Source of the DNA: Virgibacillus_R byunsanensis | GTDB taxonomy: Bacteria > Bacillota > Bacilli > Bacillales > Amphibacillaceae | Reading direction: 5' to 3' | DNA length: 64,000 nucleotides | Assembly: GCF_042675965.1 (NCBI RefSeq) | Contig: NZ_JBHTKJ010000035.1 | Coordinates: 1 to 64,000 of the forward strand | Part shown: in pieces, positions 1 to 8,830 of the stretch | How positions within the stretch are numbered: the stretch's first letter is position 1 | Layout: each line of letters begins with the position of its first letter | The notes under the pieces: model-generated | Database searches by the model: none | What the model was told of the DNA's origin: nothing | The model's input: the letters and a program-made list of their open reading frames with translations, nothing else | Program-made: the position numbers and the translations under genes

Positions 1-100
1 TAGAGTGCCTTTTCTTTTTTGGCTAGGAATTAATATCAAATTCCCCCGAGAACTATTTTACACATACAACAGTTAATTTTAAAAATAATGAATTTTTGTA

Positions 101-144
101 TTGAATTTAACTAAAATTATGTATAATGGATGTAACGGATTACA
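101..144 (+). promoter_or_regulatory. Probable promoter with operator-like inverted repeat
   Basis: A TTGAAT element (101-106) and a perfect TATAAT (122-127) lie upstream of the first gene. The 15-base spacer is short for sigma-A. Just downstream of the -10 box is TGTAA-CGGA-TTACA (131-144), an inverted repeat with 5-base arms of the general shape of LacI/GalR operators. Its position over the start site would suit repression. The factor is unknown. Confidence 0.45.
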
Positions 145-168
145 AAGTTCCATGAAGGAGGTTTTTTT

Positions 169-1137
169 ATGAAATTAGGAGTTTTTACCGTATTATTTTC
201 CGATAAAAATCTAGAGGAAATGCTTGATCATGTAGCAGCTAAGGGCATCGAGGCTGTTGAATTGGGTACGGGAGGCTACCCCGGTGACGCCCATCTCAAG
301 GTGGATGAATTACTGGCAGATGAAGAAAAGCAGAAGGAATTTATGGAGAAAATCACAAGCAGGGGCTTAATTGTAAGCGCTTTAAGCTGTCATGCCAACC
401 CCCTTCACCCACAAAGGAAAATCGCAGAAGAAGCTGATGCCTTATTCACCAAAACGGTGAAACTAGCTAGCAAGCTCGAAATTCCTGTCGTTAATACATT
501 TTCTGGTTGTCCAGGAGACCATGAGAATGCAAAATATCCAAACTGGCCTATCGCAGCATGGCCAAATGATTTTCAGGAAATTTTAACATGGCAGTGGGAA
601 GAAAAGATCATTCCTTACTGGAAGGAAAAAGCAGCATTTGCTGAAGCTCATGATATAAAAATTGGACTTGAACTTCATGGCGGATTTTCGGTACATACAC
701 CAGCAACCATGCTGCGGTTAAGAGATGCATGCGGGAAAGCTTTGGGCGCTAACCTGGATCCTAGCCACATGTGGTGGCAAGGCATTGATCCGGTTGAATC
801 GATTAAACTATTAGGACGTGAAAATGCTATTCACCACTTCCACGCGAAGGATACCATTATAGACCAACCAAATGTGAATCGAAACGGTGTAACGGATATG
901 ACATCGTATGCAGATATGCAAAATCGGGCCTGGTATTTCCGCACGGTAGGATTTGGCCATGATGCTAAAGTATGGGCGGATATGATTAGTGCGCTTAGAC
1001 TCTATGGATATGATTATGTCGTTAGTATTGAGCATGAGGATGGGCTCATGTCAATTGACGAAGGGTTTACAAAGGCGATTAGCACATTGAACCCAGTAAT
1101 GGTAAAAGAATCGGTCGGGGATATGTGGTGGACGTAA
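169..1137 (+). CDS. Sugar phosphate isomerase/epimerase (xylose-isomerase-like TIM barrel)
   Basis: This 322-residue protein belongs to the AP endonuclease family 2 / xylose isomerase-like TIM-barrel family (PF01261), cytosolic enzymes that interconvert sugars or polyols using a divalent metal. The metal-ligand segments sit in the usual order: LELHGG near residue 166, NLDPSH near 195, HFHAK near 222 and SIEHED near 285. An AAGGAGG ribosome site fits the ATG. The gene stands alone, with an operator-like repeat over its promoter, so sugar-responsive repression is likely (inference). The substrate cannot be read from sequence. Related proteins with the MWWQGIDP-type segment are often found with inositol or sugar-acid genes. 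Confidence 0.85.
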   Translation: MKLGVFTVLFSDKNLEEMLDHVAAKGIEAVELGTGGYPGDAHLKVDELLADEEKQKEFMEKITSRGLIVSALSCHANPLHPQRKIAEEADALFTKTVKLASKLEIPVVNTFSGCPGDHENAKYPNWPIAAWPNDFQEILTWQWEEKIIPYWKEKAAFAEAHDIKIGLELHGGFSVHTPATMLRLRDACGKALGANLDPSHMWWQGIDPVESIKLLGRENAIHHFHAKDTIIDQPNVNRNGVTDMTSYADMQNRAWYFRTVGFGHDAKVWADMISALRLYGYDYVVSIEHEDGLMSIDEGFTKAISTLNPVMVKESVGDMWWT

Positions 1138-1285
1138 TTAGTTTTGGTGACAGGAAACGACATGTAAGCATCCCCAATTTTGCTTTCATCAAAAACAAAT
1201 TAGTTGCACTACCATTCAGGATAAGCTAGGATCACTGTAAAATGTGCATTACTTAGGCGAATCTGAATGAAGTGAGGTAGTTATA

Positions 1286-1828
1286 ATGAAACTTATCGGG
1301 ATATCGGGAGCACTGGCTGGTGACAAAACATCTCTAGCGGTTAACGATGTGTTGGTCGCGGCTCAACTCCTGGACTCAAGCTTACAGACAGAGTTAATTG
1401 ACCTTAGGGAGTATGAGGTTGAGTTTGCTGTTGGTGCCCCATTAGCAGACTATAACGAGGATACTTGGAATGTTGTTAACAAAATCTTGTCTGCCGATTT
1501 TCTGGTATTTGGCACACCAATATATCAAGCATCGATTACCGGAGCATTAAAAAACCTGCTAGACCATTTTCCGGAAAATGCCTTTAAATATAAAGTAACA
1601 GGAATGGTAGCAACAGGATGGTCTGACAAACATTTTCTAGTACCAGAATACCAATTGAAGCCCGTTCTTTCTTATTTTAAAGGATTAGTTCCAACAGGCA
1701 ATGTCTTTATCCATAATGATTCCTTTAATGAGGAAAGTGAAGAAATTATCGACCGGAATGTTGCTGATAGAATTCAAAAGCTTGCCGAAGAAATGATTTA
1801 TCTACAACAGGGGATTAATAATAGATAA
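1286..1828 (+). CDS. NAD(P)H-dependent FMN reductase
   Basis: The 180-residue protein has the flavodoxin-like fold of the NADPH-dependent FMN reductase family (PF03358, SsuE/ArsH-like). The N-terminal GISGALAGDKTSLAV is the phosphate-binding loop region. TPIYQASITGALKNLLDH (about residues 75-92) is the family's conserved loop and helix for flavin and dimer contacts. Such enzymes supply reduced FMN to partner oxygenases or act as quinone or metal reductases. No partner monooxygenase lies next door. A GTGAGG ribosome site precedes the ATG. Family assignment is firm, physiological role unknown. Confidence 0.85.
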   Translation: MKLIGISGALAGDKTSLAVNDVLVAAQLLDSSLQTELIDLREYEVEFAVGAPLADYNEDTWNVVNKILSADFLVFGTPIYQASITGALKNLLDHFPENAFKYKVTGMVATGWSDKHFLVPEYQLKPVLSYFKGLVPTGNVFIHNDSFNEESEEIIDRNVADRIQKLAEEMIYLQQGINNR

Positions 1829-2189
1829 TGACTGGAAATGGAGACTTTGATGGAGAACATGGTATACCGAGAAATAAATACGGTAACATAAACACTACCT
1901 AGTCTTGTTAAGAGTTCAATTGTGAGGTGCAAAACATTGAACCGCAAGCTAAAGCTCACTATAATCGCACATAATTTCCTTTACATTAAATTGGATCGGA
2001 GTATTTCTTCAAGCCATTTTTTCTTTATAATTTCTATTGTTAAACTAAACTGAACCTTACCTACTATATATCAAGAAGTGTTACATGTTTTCAAGTTAAG
2101 TATTACTTCTTTTTCATTGTATTGTTCTGAATAAAGAATATTGATATACTTTATTAAGATTGTAATACTTTTAAAGAGGAGGTGTTTTT
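1829..2189. other. Intergenic region, 361 bp
   Basis: No open frame with a ribosome site was found. AT-rich sequence near 2122-2160 ends in TATACT (2155-2160), a plausible -10 box for the next gene, but no -35 element sits at the right distance. Confidence 0.4.
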
Positions 2190-2669
2190 TTGAAAATAAG
2201 TAGGTTTTTATTAATTAACATAGCTATCGCCTTTGTATTAACTTTTGTATTCACTAATGTCGTTGGAGCGAAATCCCATGGACCTGATGTAACGAAACAA
2301 CTTTCAGAGGTTCGGCAAGCTACAGCTAAATATCATGACATTGAAGCTGCCTTTAAAGACGGGTATGGAACCGATTACCATCTAGTTCCCAATATGGGTA
2401 TTCATTTAACAAATAATGATTTATTAAAAAACGGCAGCAATGACCCACTAGCCCCAGAAGTTCTAGTTTACGAACCTAAAGAGAACGGTGATTATAAATT
2501 AGTAGCCGTTGAATACATGTCTCTCGGTGAAGAACGTCCATCATTATTTAATCAAGAGTTCGAAGACGGACCTTTTCCCGGTTCATTTGCTTTACATGCT
2601 TGGGTTTGGCAAGGAAATCCTGATGGTATATTTGCTTCTTTTAATCCCAATGTAGAAAATGTTAAATAA
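2190..2669 (+). CDS. Small secreted protein of unknown function
   Basis: The 159-residue protein starts at TTG, placed by the strong AAAGAGGAGGTG site seven bases upstream. Residues 1-28 form a signal peptide: basic MKISR, a hydrophobic stretch, then a VVGAKS-type cleavage region. The mature part matches a conserved pattern I recognise from uncharacterised secreted bacterial proteins: GYGTDYHLVPNMGIH, then PEVLVYEP, an aromatic VEYM, and a closing HAWVWQGNPDGIFASFNP. Many relatives carry a Cys where this has Tyr-His before VPNMG. No catalytic motif is evident. A terminator follows, so it is probably monocistronic. Confidence 0.75.
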   Translation: MKISRFLLINIAIAFVLTFVFTNVVGAKSHGPDVTKQLSEVRQATAKYHDIEAAFKDGYGTDYHLVPNMGIHLTNNDLLKNGSNDPLAPEVLVYEPKENGDYKLVAVEYMSLGEERPSLFNQEFEDGPFPGSFALHAWVWQGNPDGIFASFNPNVENVK

Positions 2670-2690
2670 TAATAATTCGTGATATCTTCA

Positions 2691-2745
2691 GGGGGGGGGG
2701 AAGACAAACCACCTAATTTGTATCCTTGGTGGTTTGTCAAATTTT
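2691..2745 (+). terminator. Rho-independent terminator preceded by a G10 tract
   Basis: An 11-bp perfect stem (GACAAACCACC at 2703-2713, GGTGGTTTGTC at 2728-2738) is followed by a short A/T-rich tail, consistent with termination of the secreted-protein gene. Ten consecutive G residues (2691-2700) lie just before the stem and after the stop codon. Confidence 0.7.
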
Positions 2746-2806
2746 ATACTGGTGATTACCTTGGAAAAAGGTAGAAGGATGATAAGTATTCTGTGTTTAT
2801 TTCCCT

Positions 2807-2960
2807 TTGAACTACTCACCACTTAACATCCTTACGGACTGTTTGAAGCGGGAGATTCCTAAGAACACTAGTGTATTCACCAGTTATTAATTAGGCGATC
2901 CCCGCAGTCCCTGCGGTTAGAAGTCTTATCGCTTCATGTTTAAGGTTCAAACTTGCGTTA
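2807..2960 (-). ncRNA. Putative TnpB guide (omega/re) RNA region
   Basis: In IS605/IS1341 elements the 3' end of tnpB plus the right end is known to yield an RNA that guides TnpB, with the guide taken from flanking DNA. The corresponding region here runs from the tnpB 3' end to 2807. The predicted guide would be the complement of about 2787-2806. Assigned by analogy; only the structured right end is seen directly. Confidence 0.4.
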
Positions 2961-4066
2961 CTATCACGATCGTGATGGGTATGACATTTTGGACAATCCC
3001 ATTCACGTAATCCGAGATTTTTAACGTCTTTGTTTTTATAGCCACAGCATGAACATAGCTGACTGGAAGGAAAGTTTTTTGCCACGGTCACGACCTGCTT
3101 ACCGTACCATTTCGCTTTGTATTCCATCATTGTTTTGAATTGTGACCATGATACTTCGCTAATTGCTTTGGCAAGATTGTGATTCTTCAGCATGTTGGAT
3201 ACTGACAAGTCTTCCATTCCGATGATGTCGTGGTTTTTGACGATGTCGGTTGAAATCTTATCTAAGTAATCCTTCCTTATATTACCTATCTTTTCATGAA
3301 TACGTGCTACTTTTCTTTTTGATTTATGCCAGTTTGAGCCACCCCTAGTTCGTCTACTCATGATTCTTTGTGCCTTGGTTAATTTTTCTTCTAACGTACT
3401 GAAAGTTTTCAGATTGGAGTAAGTTGTACCATTGGAAAGAATAGCAAAATCTTTTAATCCTAAATCTACACCAATCGCCAAATTTGTTTTAGGTAACTCA
3501 CATACTTCTGTTTCCGTCAGTATAGACACAAAGTATTTACCTGAAGGATTGCGTCTAATCGTGGCGTTGATGATTCTCCCTTGTATTTCACGACTTTTCG
3601 CAAATCGTACTAATCCAAGTTTAGGTAGTTTGATGTATTTGTCTACAATAGCAATATTTCCATTGGTTTGTTTGGTTGTATAGGATTGTAGGGGGTTCTT
3701 TTTTGATTTAAATCGTGGGGCATTATTTTGCTTTTTGTAGTATCGTGTGTAGGCATCATTCACAAGTTCAACGGACTTTTGAAGTGCTATACTGTCCACT
3801 TCTTTCAAGAATGGATAGTGTTTCTTCAACTCACGTACTTCTTTGATCGACTTGTATGTATTGAAAAATTCGCCTTTCCAATTATTTTTAGGAAGTTGAC
3901 CATTCTGAACCATTTCGGCAACAATAGACCAATAGGCATCCTTGTCTTTTTGCTTTTCTACAAAGTAGTTGTAGACGAAACGAGAACACCCAATGGTTTT
4001 GTTGATTAGTGATGTTTGCTCTTTCGTTGGGTAGATACGAAATTTATTACCTTTTTTTACCAGCAA
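2891..4066 (-). CDS. tnpB: TnpB, RNA-guided endonuclease of IS200/IS605 elements
   Basis: The gene encodes a complete TnpB (OrfB). An N-terminal helix-turn-helix/WED part is followed by a RuvC nuclease domain with GVDLG (Asp about residue 204), GMEDLS (Glu about 288) and HDRDSNASLN (final Asp near 370, numbered from the longest frame). Two CxxC pairs (CSCC near 341, CPKC near 361) form the inserted zinc ribbon. TnpB family members cut DNA beside a short target-adjacent motif under guidance of an element-encoded RNA and help retain the element. The frame opens at GTG 4075, but GAGGTG spacing favours TTG at 4066. It appears intact, with all catalytic residues. Confidence 0.9.
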   Translation of the reverse strand: MLVKKGNKFRIYPTKEQTSLINKTIGCSRFVYNYFVEKQKDKDAYWSIVAEMVQNGQLPKNNWKGEFFNTYKSIKEVRELKKHYPFLKEVDSIALQKSVELVNDAYTRYYKKQNNAPRFKSKKNPLQSYTTKQTNGNIAIVDKYIKLPKLGLVRFAKSREIQGRIINATIRRNPSGKYFVSILTETEVCELPKTNLAIGVDLGLKDFAILSNGTTYSNLKTFSTLEEKLTKAQRIMSRRTRGGSNWHKSKRKVARIHEKIGNIRKDYLDKISTDIVKNHDIIGMEDLSVSNMLKNHNLAKAISEVSWSQFKTMMEYKAKWYGKQVVTVAKNFPSSQLCSCCGYKNKDVKNLGLREWDCPKCHTHHDRDSNASLNLKHEAIRLLTAGTAGIA

Positions 4067-4219
4067 TATTTTCACCTCACCTTAACCGAATGTATGTTCT
4101 GATTATATCATAATTGAAAAGTTTTGGCTATCGCCAATCGAAATTCATCTCCCCCTTACCGCTGGACTGAAGTCCTTTACGCGCTTGAAGAGGGAGTTTT
4201 CTTTCGATAGAATGATAAA

Positions 4220-4738
4220 AAAACAGTAAAACATTTGTAACCTTTGAGTTTAATATTTTATAAAATTAGCTTATCCTCAAATCCTTCTTGTCCCCTTCAC
4301 ATTTTGAAAATCCTACAATTCTTCCATTAACTGATTTATTTACGTACGTTTCGCCCTTTTCTCTGTTAATATTTTATTCACCTTCTATCTGCAATTTTAT
4401 TTTATTTCAGTCAAGTTTTTCGCATCATCCTCTTCCTCTCTAGGGATCGCACTATTTTCTCCACCTTGAGCAATGGAATCAGTTCCCCTGCCCTTTTTAT
4501 TATAATATTCCTATAACAAAAAAATGAAGAAATGATAGATTGAAATGTTTTCATTACTTACAGGCTAATTCACAACCAAGTGTGTAATATTTAGTAAATT
4601 CACATAAGGGGATATGGGGATTTATGTTAAAATAAACACAAAGATTGTGAATAGATTTACTTAAAGTAACACCGCAGTTTAATGGAACAAGGAAAGAAGT
4701 TTTCTACGATACAGAATGAAATAGTGAAAGGTGATTTT
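4220..4738. other. Intergenic region, about 520 bp
   Basis: No convincing gene was seen. A minus-strand open stretch near 4407-4497 reads like a charged protein tail but lacks an N-terminus and a ribosome site. It may be a relic. Confidence 0.4.
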
Positions 4739-4931
4739 TTGAGAGAGGATAATTGGATTGCATATGTTTTAATAGGGATAATAATTACATATACCATAGG
4801 GAAGATTTACTTCTTTGAAGATCGCTCCAATTATTGCAAATCAAATAAATAGTAGTGTGATAATTGGTTTGTTGATTGCTATATTATTCAAAGCTAAAAG
4901 TTTTTCATTAACGGGGGCAAGGATTGAATGA
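4739..4931 (+). pseudogene. Frameshifted small membrane protein gene
   Basis: A TTG-initiated frame gives MREDNWIAYVLIGIIITY and stops at 4852. The next frame over continues with KIAPIIANQINSSVIIGLL, a second hydrophobic segment, and ends at 4929-4931. Joined, they make a two-helix membrane protein of about 63 residues, so a single shift near 4815 seems to have broken it. Its TGA overlaps the ATG of the next gene (ATGA), the signature of a translationally coupled pair. Function unknown. An assembly error is an alternative explanation. Confidence 0.5.
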
Positions 4932-5344
4932 GGGGAGATGATGGCTTGAAACGTTTTCTATATTACTTTTTATGGTCAATAGTAATAATGATAATTTTGA
5001 ATACAGGTGCGAAATACCAAATTATTATAAATAATCAAGTTGCTACTACCTACAACCCTATTCCTTTATATATCTATACTTCCTTATATCCGATAGTAAT
5101 TGGATTACTAATAAAATTGCCGATATTAGTAGAGAATTATAAAAAAACTAAATGGTCAATTGACTGGGGGAAGTTAATAGGTATAGGATTACCTTCATTT
5201 TACATTGCTTTACTCCCTCTAATTGGACTTATGCCAGTGACAAAAGTATTCTTGTTTGATGTCGTCGTAATGATTGGTCCCTCTGTTCCAAATATAGCTG
5301 GGATAATTTTTGGTTTTTTTCTACTGGACAGTTTGAGGAACTAG
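4928..5344 (+). CDS. Hypothetical integral membrane protein
   Basis: Up to 138 residues with about four hydrophobic segments (near 10-26, 46-66, 84-104 and 108-134) separated by a basic loop, ENYKKTKW. I do not recognise the family. The ATG at 4928 overlaps the stop of the broken upstream gene. An in-frame TTG at 4946 has a better-spaced AGGGGAG site and would give MKRFLYYFLWS, so the start is uncertain. The upstream neighbour is also a small membrane protein, so the two probably formed one operon. Confidence 0.6.
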   Translation: MRGDDGLKRFLYYFLWSIVIMIILNTGAKYQIIINNQVATTYNPIPLYIYTSLYPIVIGLLIKLPILVENYKKTKWSIDWGKLIGIGLPSFYIALLPLIGLMPVTKVFLFDVVVMIGPSVPNIAGIIFGFFLLDSLRN

Positions 5345-5669
5345 AAAGCTCTTCTGCGTTTTTTCTTATTAAACTATTGGGGGCAATAACGGAGTTGTGA
5401 AAGTTTCCATTAAAGGGCCATGTTTTTGAATAGAATTTTATTTTGAGATAACTCTTTTAAAAATTGAAGCAAGTCAACACCACTGGGGAGTGTGAAAAGT
5501 AAAAAAAAGATTTTATCAATGGAGGCTTAGTTATATAGCTTTATTAGTATTTATTGGAGGAATAATTGGGAATTTGATAGCGAATCCTGATTCAATTTAT
5601 ATATTGGCTTAAGTGCTTAAATTTATCTTGAAACAGAAAAAGGCACTAATTAGTCTGGAGATCCGGCAA
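5345..5669. other. Intergenic region with a possible broken mini-ORF
   Basis: Between about 5492 and 5612 the plus strand would encode MKSKKRFYQWRLSYIALL and a hydrophobic segment if one A were removed from an A8 tract at 5501-5508. As read, the frame is broken. The GTG is very close to its GGGGAG site. It may be a decayed small membrane protein. Confidence 0.3.
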
Positions 5670-6489
5670 TGACATTGGAGTTAAAAGCAAAACAACAATG
5701 TTTTTATCTAATTATAAGCTCTTTGAAACAGATGAAATACAGCAAGTTCAGTTTCAACACCGTTTGGATTTAATGGAAGCATTTGGAGTTAAAAAAGGAA
5801 TGCGTGTACTAGAAATTGGCTGTGGACAGGGTGATACAACCGCAGCATTAGCAGACGCAGTAGGAATTGATGGGAAAGTTTTCGCCATTGATATTGCTAG
5901 TCGGGATTATGGAGCTCCGTTGACATTAGGACAAGCAACAGACAGAATCAAGCGTTCTCGATTGGGAGAGCGTATTACATTCCATTTTGAAACTGATTTT
6001 GCATCATTTGAATCAAACGAAATATTCGATGTGGCAGTGTTATCTCATAGTTCCTGGTATTTCAAAAGACCTGAAGATTTACTACATTATGTTAAGAAAT
6101 TGCGTAGTATGACAACATGCATATGTTTCGCTGAGTGGGATCTAGACTATACGTACCTATCACAGCGTGTCCATTTTTGTGCAGCTTCCATTCTAGCCTT
6201 GCACTCGAAATTTGTGGGGAATGATGGAAATATACAAAACTTATTTCATGAAGAACAAATTCTAGAGTTGCTTGAGGAGGCAGGGTTTCAAAACGTAAAA
6301 CAAGATATAGTCGATGCCACGTATTTACCGGATGCACAGTGGGAAAAGAGTTACACCAATAGCATTCGCAAAGACTTCGCCAACGTCCCCACGATGATAC
6401 AAACCCTGGTTACCAGCTATTATGAACTCATGAATGCCTCAAATGAAAAGGAGCAGTCATTAAACAGTTTCATAATATGTGCAACGTAA
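5670..6489 (+). CDS. Class I SAM-dependent methyltransferase
   Basis: The continuous frame starts at ATG 5698 (263 residues). It carries motif I, VLEIGCGQGDTT, near residue 38, an acidic DIA after the next strand, and a C-terminal region typical of small-molecule methyltransferases (PF13847/PF13649-like). The substrate is unknown. ATG 5698 has no ribosome site. ATG 5670 does (GGAG about nine bases upstream) and opens another frame reading MTLELKAKQQ, a plausible start for this family. The real N-terminus may therefore be separated from the body by a one-base shift near 5700. The SAM fold is clear, the start is not. Confidence 0.75.
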
Positions 6490-6586
6490 TTGGATGTGTT
6501 AAAAAATATCTTATTGCATGGCATCCTTTTTCATGAAGGCAGCAGTTCAATGGAACAAGAAATCAATAGTAAGGGGGGTTTAGAAC

Positions 6587-7243
6587 TTGCAGAAAATAGT
6601 TATTTTATTATTAACGACATTAAGTATTATTGTCTTCGTATCAGGCTGTACAGAGAAAGGTTCAGTTGATACTAGTGACAAAACGGATGAGGACACCGCT
6701 ACGAAACAACTTATTGAAGATAAAGATACCCAAATTAAACAATTAGAAGAGAAGAATGAGGAACTCCAAAATACATTACAACAGATTGAAACGGACTTCA
6801 ACTATATGAAAGAGGAAGCTGAATATTATAATCAATTCATTGACGACATTTTAAATGATTACAGTGACGCTCAATTAAAAGATTTAGCAAAAGAATTGTG
6901 GGATTATGAGTTAGTAGTAAATGAGGCACCTGTTCCGAGAGACGGTATAATAGAAGTTCAGAAAAACACCATTGAAATTTCTATGGTACAAAAGCAACCA
7001 GCTTATGTTGTTTTGCCTAATGACATTTTCATGCAAGGAAAAATCAATGGAAATTATGATGAGCATATAAACTTTAACACGAACCCAACTGAGACATATG
7101 GAACGGATGGGACTATTGTTACAGGGATGCATTACAAATTTGTTGATGTGGAAAAAGATGCAACCATTTCATTCTCCATCACAGAGGAATTAAAGAAACG
7201 GTTAGGGTTAGATACTTCGGAGGTTACGATTAAAAATAGATAA
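6587..7243 (+). CDS. Lipoprotein with coiled coil, unknown function
   Basis: The 218-residue product starts at TTG 6587 behind a GGGGGG-rich site. Residues 1-21 are a lipoprotein signal with lipobox VSGC, so it should be lipid-anchored outside the membrane. A Glu/Gln/Lys-rich heptad-like stretch (about 40-80, TQIKQLEEKNEELQNTLQQI) predicts a coiled coil. The C-terminal half, with GMHYKFVDVEKDATISFSI, looks like a small beta domain. No family is recognised. It is followed by a two-helix mini-protein. Confidence 0.75.
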   Translation: MQKIVILLLTTLSIIVFVSGCTEKGSVDTSDKTDEDTATKQLIEDKDTQIKQLEEKNEELQNTLQQIETDFNYMKEEAEYYNQFIDDILNDYSDAQLKDLAKELWDYELVVNEAPVPRDGIIEVQKNTIEISMVQKQPAYVVLPNDIFMQGKINGNYDEHINFNTNPTETYGTDGTIVTGMHYKFVDVEKDATISFSITEELKKRLGLDTSEVTIKNR

Positions 7244-7314
7244 CTATTTTTTTACTGGGTGAAAGAATTAAATAAGGGTTTACAAGGATGAATAGAAATA
7301 TAGGGGGAAATGGA

Positions 7315-7467
7315 ATGATTATAGGGTTAATTATTTTTGGATTAATCATATTACTTTTAGGTTTTTTTACACCTATTGGTACTGCAAACGGTCTACTAAT
7401 TTCTACGATACTACTTATTTCAGCAATTGTCCTTGCAATAATTCGCTATTTAAAAAGAAAACGATAA
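7315..7467 (+). CDS. Small two-helix membrane protein
   Basis: Fifty residues beginning MIIGLIIFGL, with two hydrophobic segments (about 2-18 and 24-44) joined by TPIGTANG and a basic tail RYLKRKR. ATG 7315 has GGGGGA seven bases upstream. An earlier in-frame ATG at 7288 has only a weaker site. It resembles many uncharacterised Bacillus mini membrane proteins. Its closeness to the lipoprotein suggests co-transcription (inference). Confidence 0.55.
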   Translation: MIIGLIIFGLIILLLGFFTPIGTANGLLISTILLISAIVLAIIRYLKRKR

Positions 7468-7650
7468 CTAGCTTAAATATGACACTATTTCGCACCCGTT
7501 ACCAGTCTTGTGGCGATGTTTATTATTTTATGCAACAAGCAATTTTGACTTCCCCCCTAACAACATAAAATTTTCGTTCTACAACTTACTTCTGTATAAT
7601 TGAATATGTACAGAAAAGGCTGGCAAAAGTAATCTTAAGGAGTGGATAAC

Positions 7651-8541
7651 ATGCAAGATAATCAATTTGAGAAGATTAAAAATGGACAAGGTTTTATTGC
7701 AGCCCTTGATCAAAGTGGTGGCAGTACTCCAAAAGCATTAGCGAATTATGGTGTCTTAGAAGATGCTTATTCAAACGAAGATGAAATGTTTGATATGGTA
7801 CATGAAATGCGTACACGTATTATCACGTCACCTGCTTTTGATTCTGATTATATTCTTGGTGCCATATTGTTTGAGCAAACCATGGACCGTGAGATCGAAG
7901 GCAAGTATACTGCTGATTACTTGGCTGAGAAAAAAGGTATTGTACCTTTTTTAAAAGTGGATAAAGGATTGGCAGAACCAACTAATGGGGTTCAACTAAT
8001 GAAGCCTAACCCAGGTTTAGACGAATTACTTAAACGTGCAAATGAACGCCATATTTTTGGCACAAAGATGCGTTCGGTGATTAAAGAAGCTAATCCAGAA
8101 GGTATTAAAGCTGTCGTGGATCAACAATTTGAAGTGGCAAAACAAATTATAGCTGCTGGATTAGTTCCTATTATCGAACCAGAAGTAGATATTAACAGCA
8201 GCGATAAAGAAAAATCCGAAGAAATTTTAAACGGCGAGTTGCTTAGCCATCTTAATAACTTAGCTGATACAGATAATGTAATGTTAAAATTATCGATCCC
8301 GACAGTAGCAAACACGTATCAAGAGTTAATCCAACACCCACGCGTTGTTCGTGTTGTTGCACTATCTGGTGGTTATCCACGAGTGGAAGCAAACAAAAAG
8401 CTCAAGGAAAATGCCGGCTTAATCGCCAGTTTCTCCAGAGCATTAAGCGATGACTTAAATGTTAAGCAAACGGATCAAGAATTTAATGCTGCCTTAAAAG
8501 AAGCAGTAGAATCCATCTATGAAGCCTCTGTCAAAAAGTAA
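7651..8541 (+). CDS. fda: Fructose-bisphosphate aldolase, class I
   Basis: The 296-residue cytosolic enzyme cleaves fructose 1,6-bisphosphate to the two triose phosphates by a Schiff-base mechanism. It closely matches the Staphylococcus-type class I aldolase: GFIAALDQSGGSTPKAL at the N-terminus, GAILFEQTMDREIEGKYTA, VPFLKVDKGLA, PIIEPEVDI and the lysine segment VMLKLSIPT. The ATG at 7651 is chosen over GTG 7642 because TTAAGGAG overlaps the latter. The gene is monocistronic, with a strong terminator directly downstream. Confidence 0.95.
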   Translation: MQDNQFEKIKNGQGFIAALDQSGGSTPKALANYGVLEDAYSNEDEMFDMVHEMRTRIITSPAFDSDYILGAILFEQTMDREIEGKYTADYLAEKKGIVPFLKVDKGLAEPTNGVQLMKPNPGLDELLKRANERHIFGTKMRSVIKEANPEGIKAVVDQQFEVAKQIIAAGLVPIIEPEVDINSSDKEKSEEILNGELLSHLNNLADTDNVMLKLSIPTVANTYQELIQHPRVVRVVALSGGYPRVEANKKLKENAGLIASFSRALSDDLNVKQTDQEFNAALKEAVESIYEASVKK

Positions 8542-8559
8542 TAGCAGTTACTATAATCC

Positions 8560-8615
8560 AAGTGCCAGGCACCTTAGACTATATTGAATAGTCCAAGGTG
8601 CCTGGCACTTTATTT
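8560..8615 (+). terminator. Strong terminator built on a GTGCCAGGCACC palindrome
   Basis: A long inverted repeat (AAGTGCCAGGCACCTT at 8560-8575 against AAGGTGCCTGGCACTT at 8596-8611) with inner GACTAT/ATAGTC pairing is followed by TATTT. It would end fda transcription. Related GGTGCCTG motifs recur at 14828 and 15055. Confidence 0.75.
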
Positions 8616-8744
8616 AAAAATCCTCACGACCCTACTACACCAATTCCCACTGCAGAATTATTACACTCGAGTTTAGGCCCAATAAGCCAAAGAAATATTT
8701 AAAAGTGGATATTTATCCTTTTATTCGAGCAAGACCCGGTGGTC

Positions 8745-8774
8745 AAAAAATCCCCCGAACCATTAGTCCGAGGG
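8745..8774 (-). terminator. Terminator of the rRNA methyltransferase gene
   Basis: On the minus strand CCCTCGGAC pairs with GTTCGGGGG (8766-8774 and 8752-8760, two G-U pairs) around a five-base loop and is followed by ATTTTTTG, a standard intrinsic terminator. Confidence 0.75.
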
Positions 8775-8830
8775 AACATAATAAACACTTCTATATTTAG
8801 TTAAAAATCGCTAAACCCATTGAAACCAAG

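Larger units (their letters stand above)
2807..4214 (-). mobile_element. IS200/IS605-family element carrying only tnpB (IS1341 type)
   Basis: The element is read right to left. Its right end is inferred at 2807, where the minus strand ends in GTGAGTAGTTCAA after the subterminal GCTTCAAAC/GTAAG structure typical of Bacillus tnpB elements. Its left end lies beyond a GGACTGAAGTCC hairpin near 4162-4175. The minus-strand sequence entering the left end contains TTTAT (complement of 4215-4219), resembling target-adjacent motifs reported for Bacillaceae TnpB. No tnpA is present, so movement would need a Y1 transposase in trans. Both borders are inference. Confidence 0.6.

Noticed and set aside
811..1035. 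Minus-strand open frame inside the first gene
   Set aside because: Shadow of the sugar isomerase frame, with no ribosome site or recognisable protein. Many similar shadows elsewhere were dropped.
4407..4497. Possible minus-strand gene with acidic tail near 4.4 kb
   Set aside because: Open for only about 30 codons, with no start, ribosome site or recognisable family.
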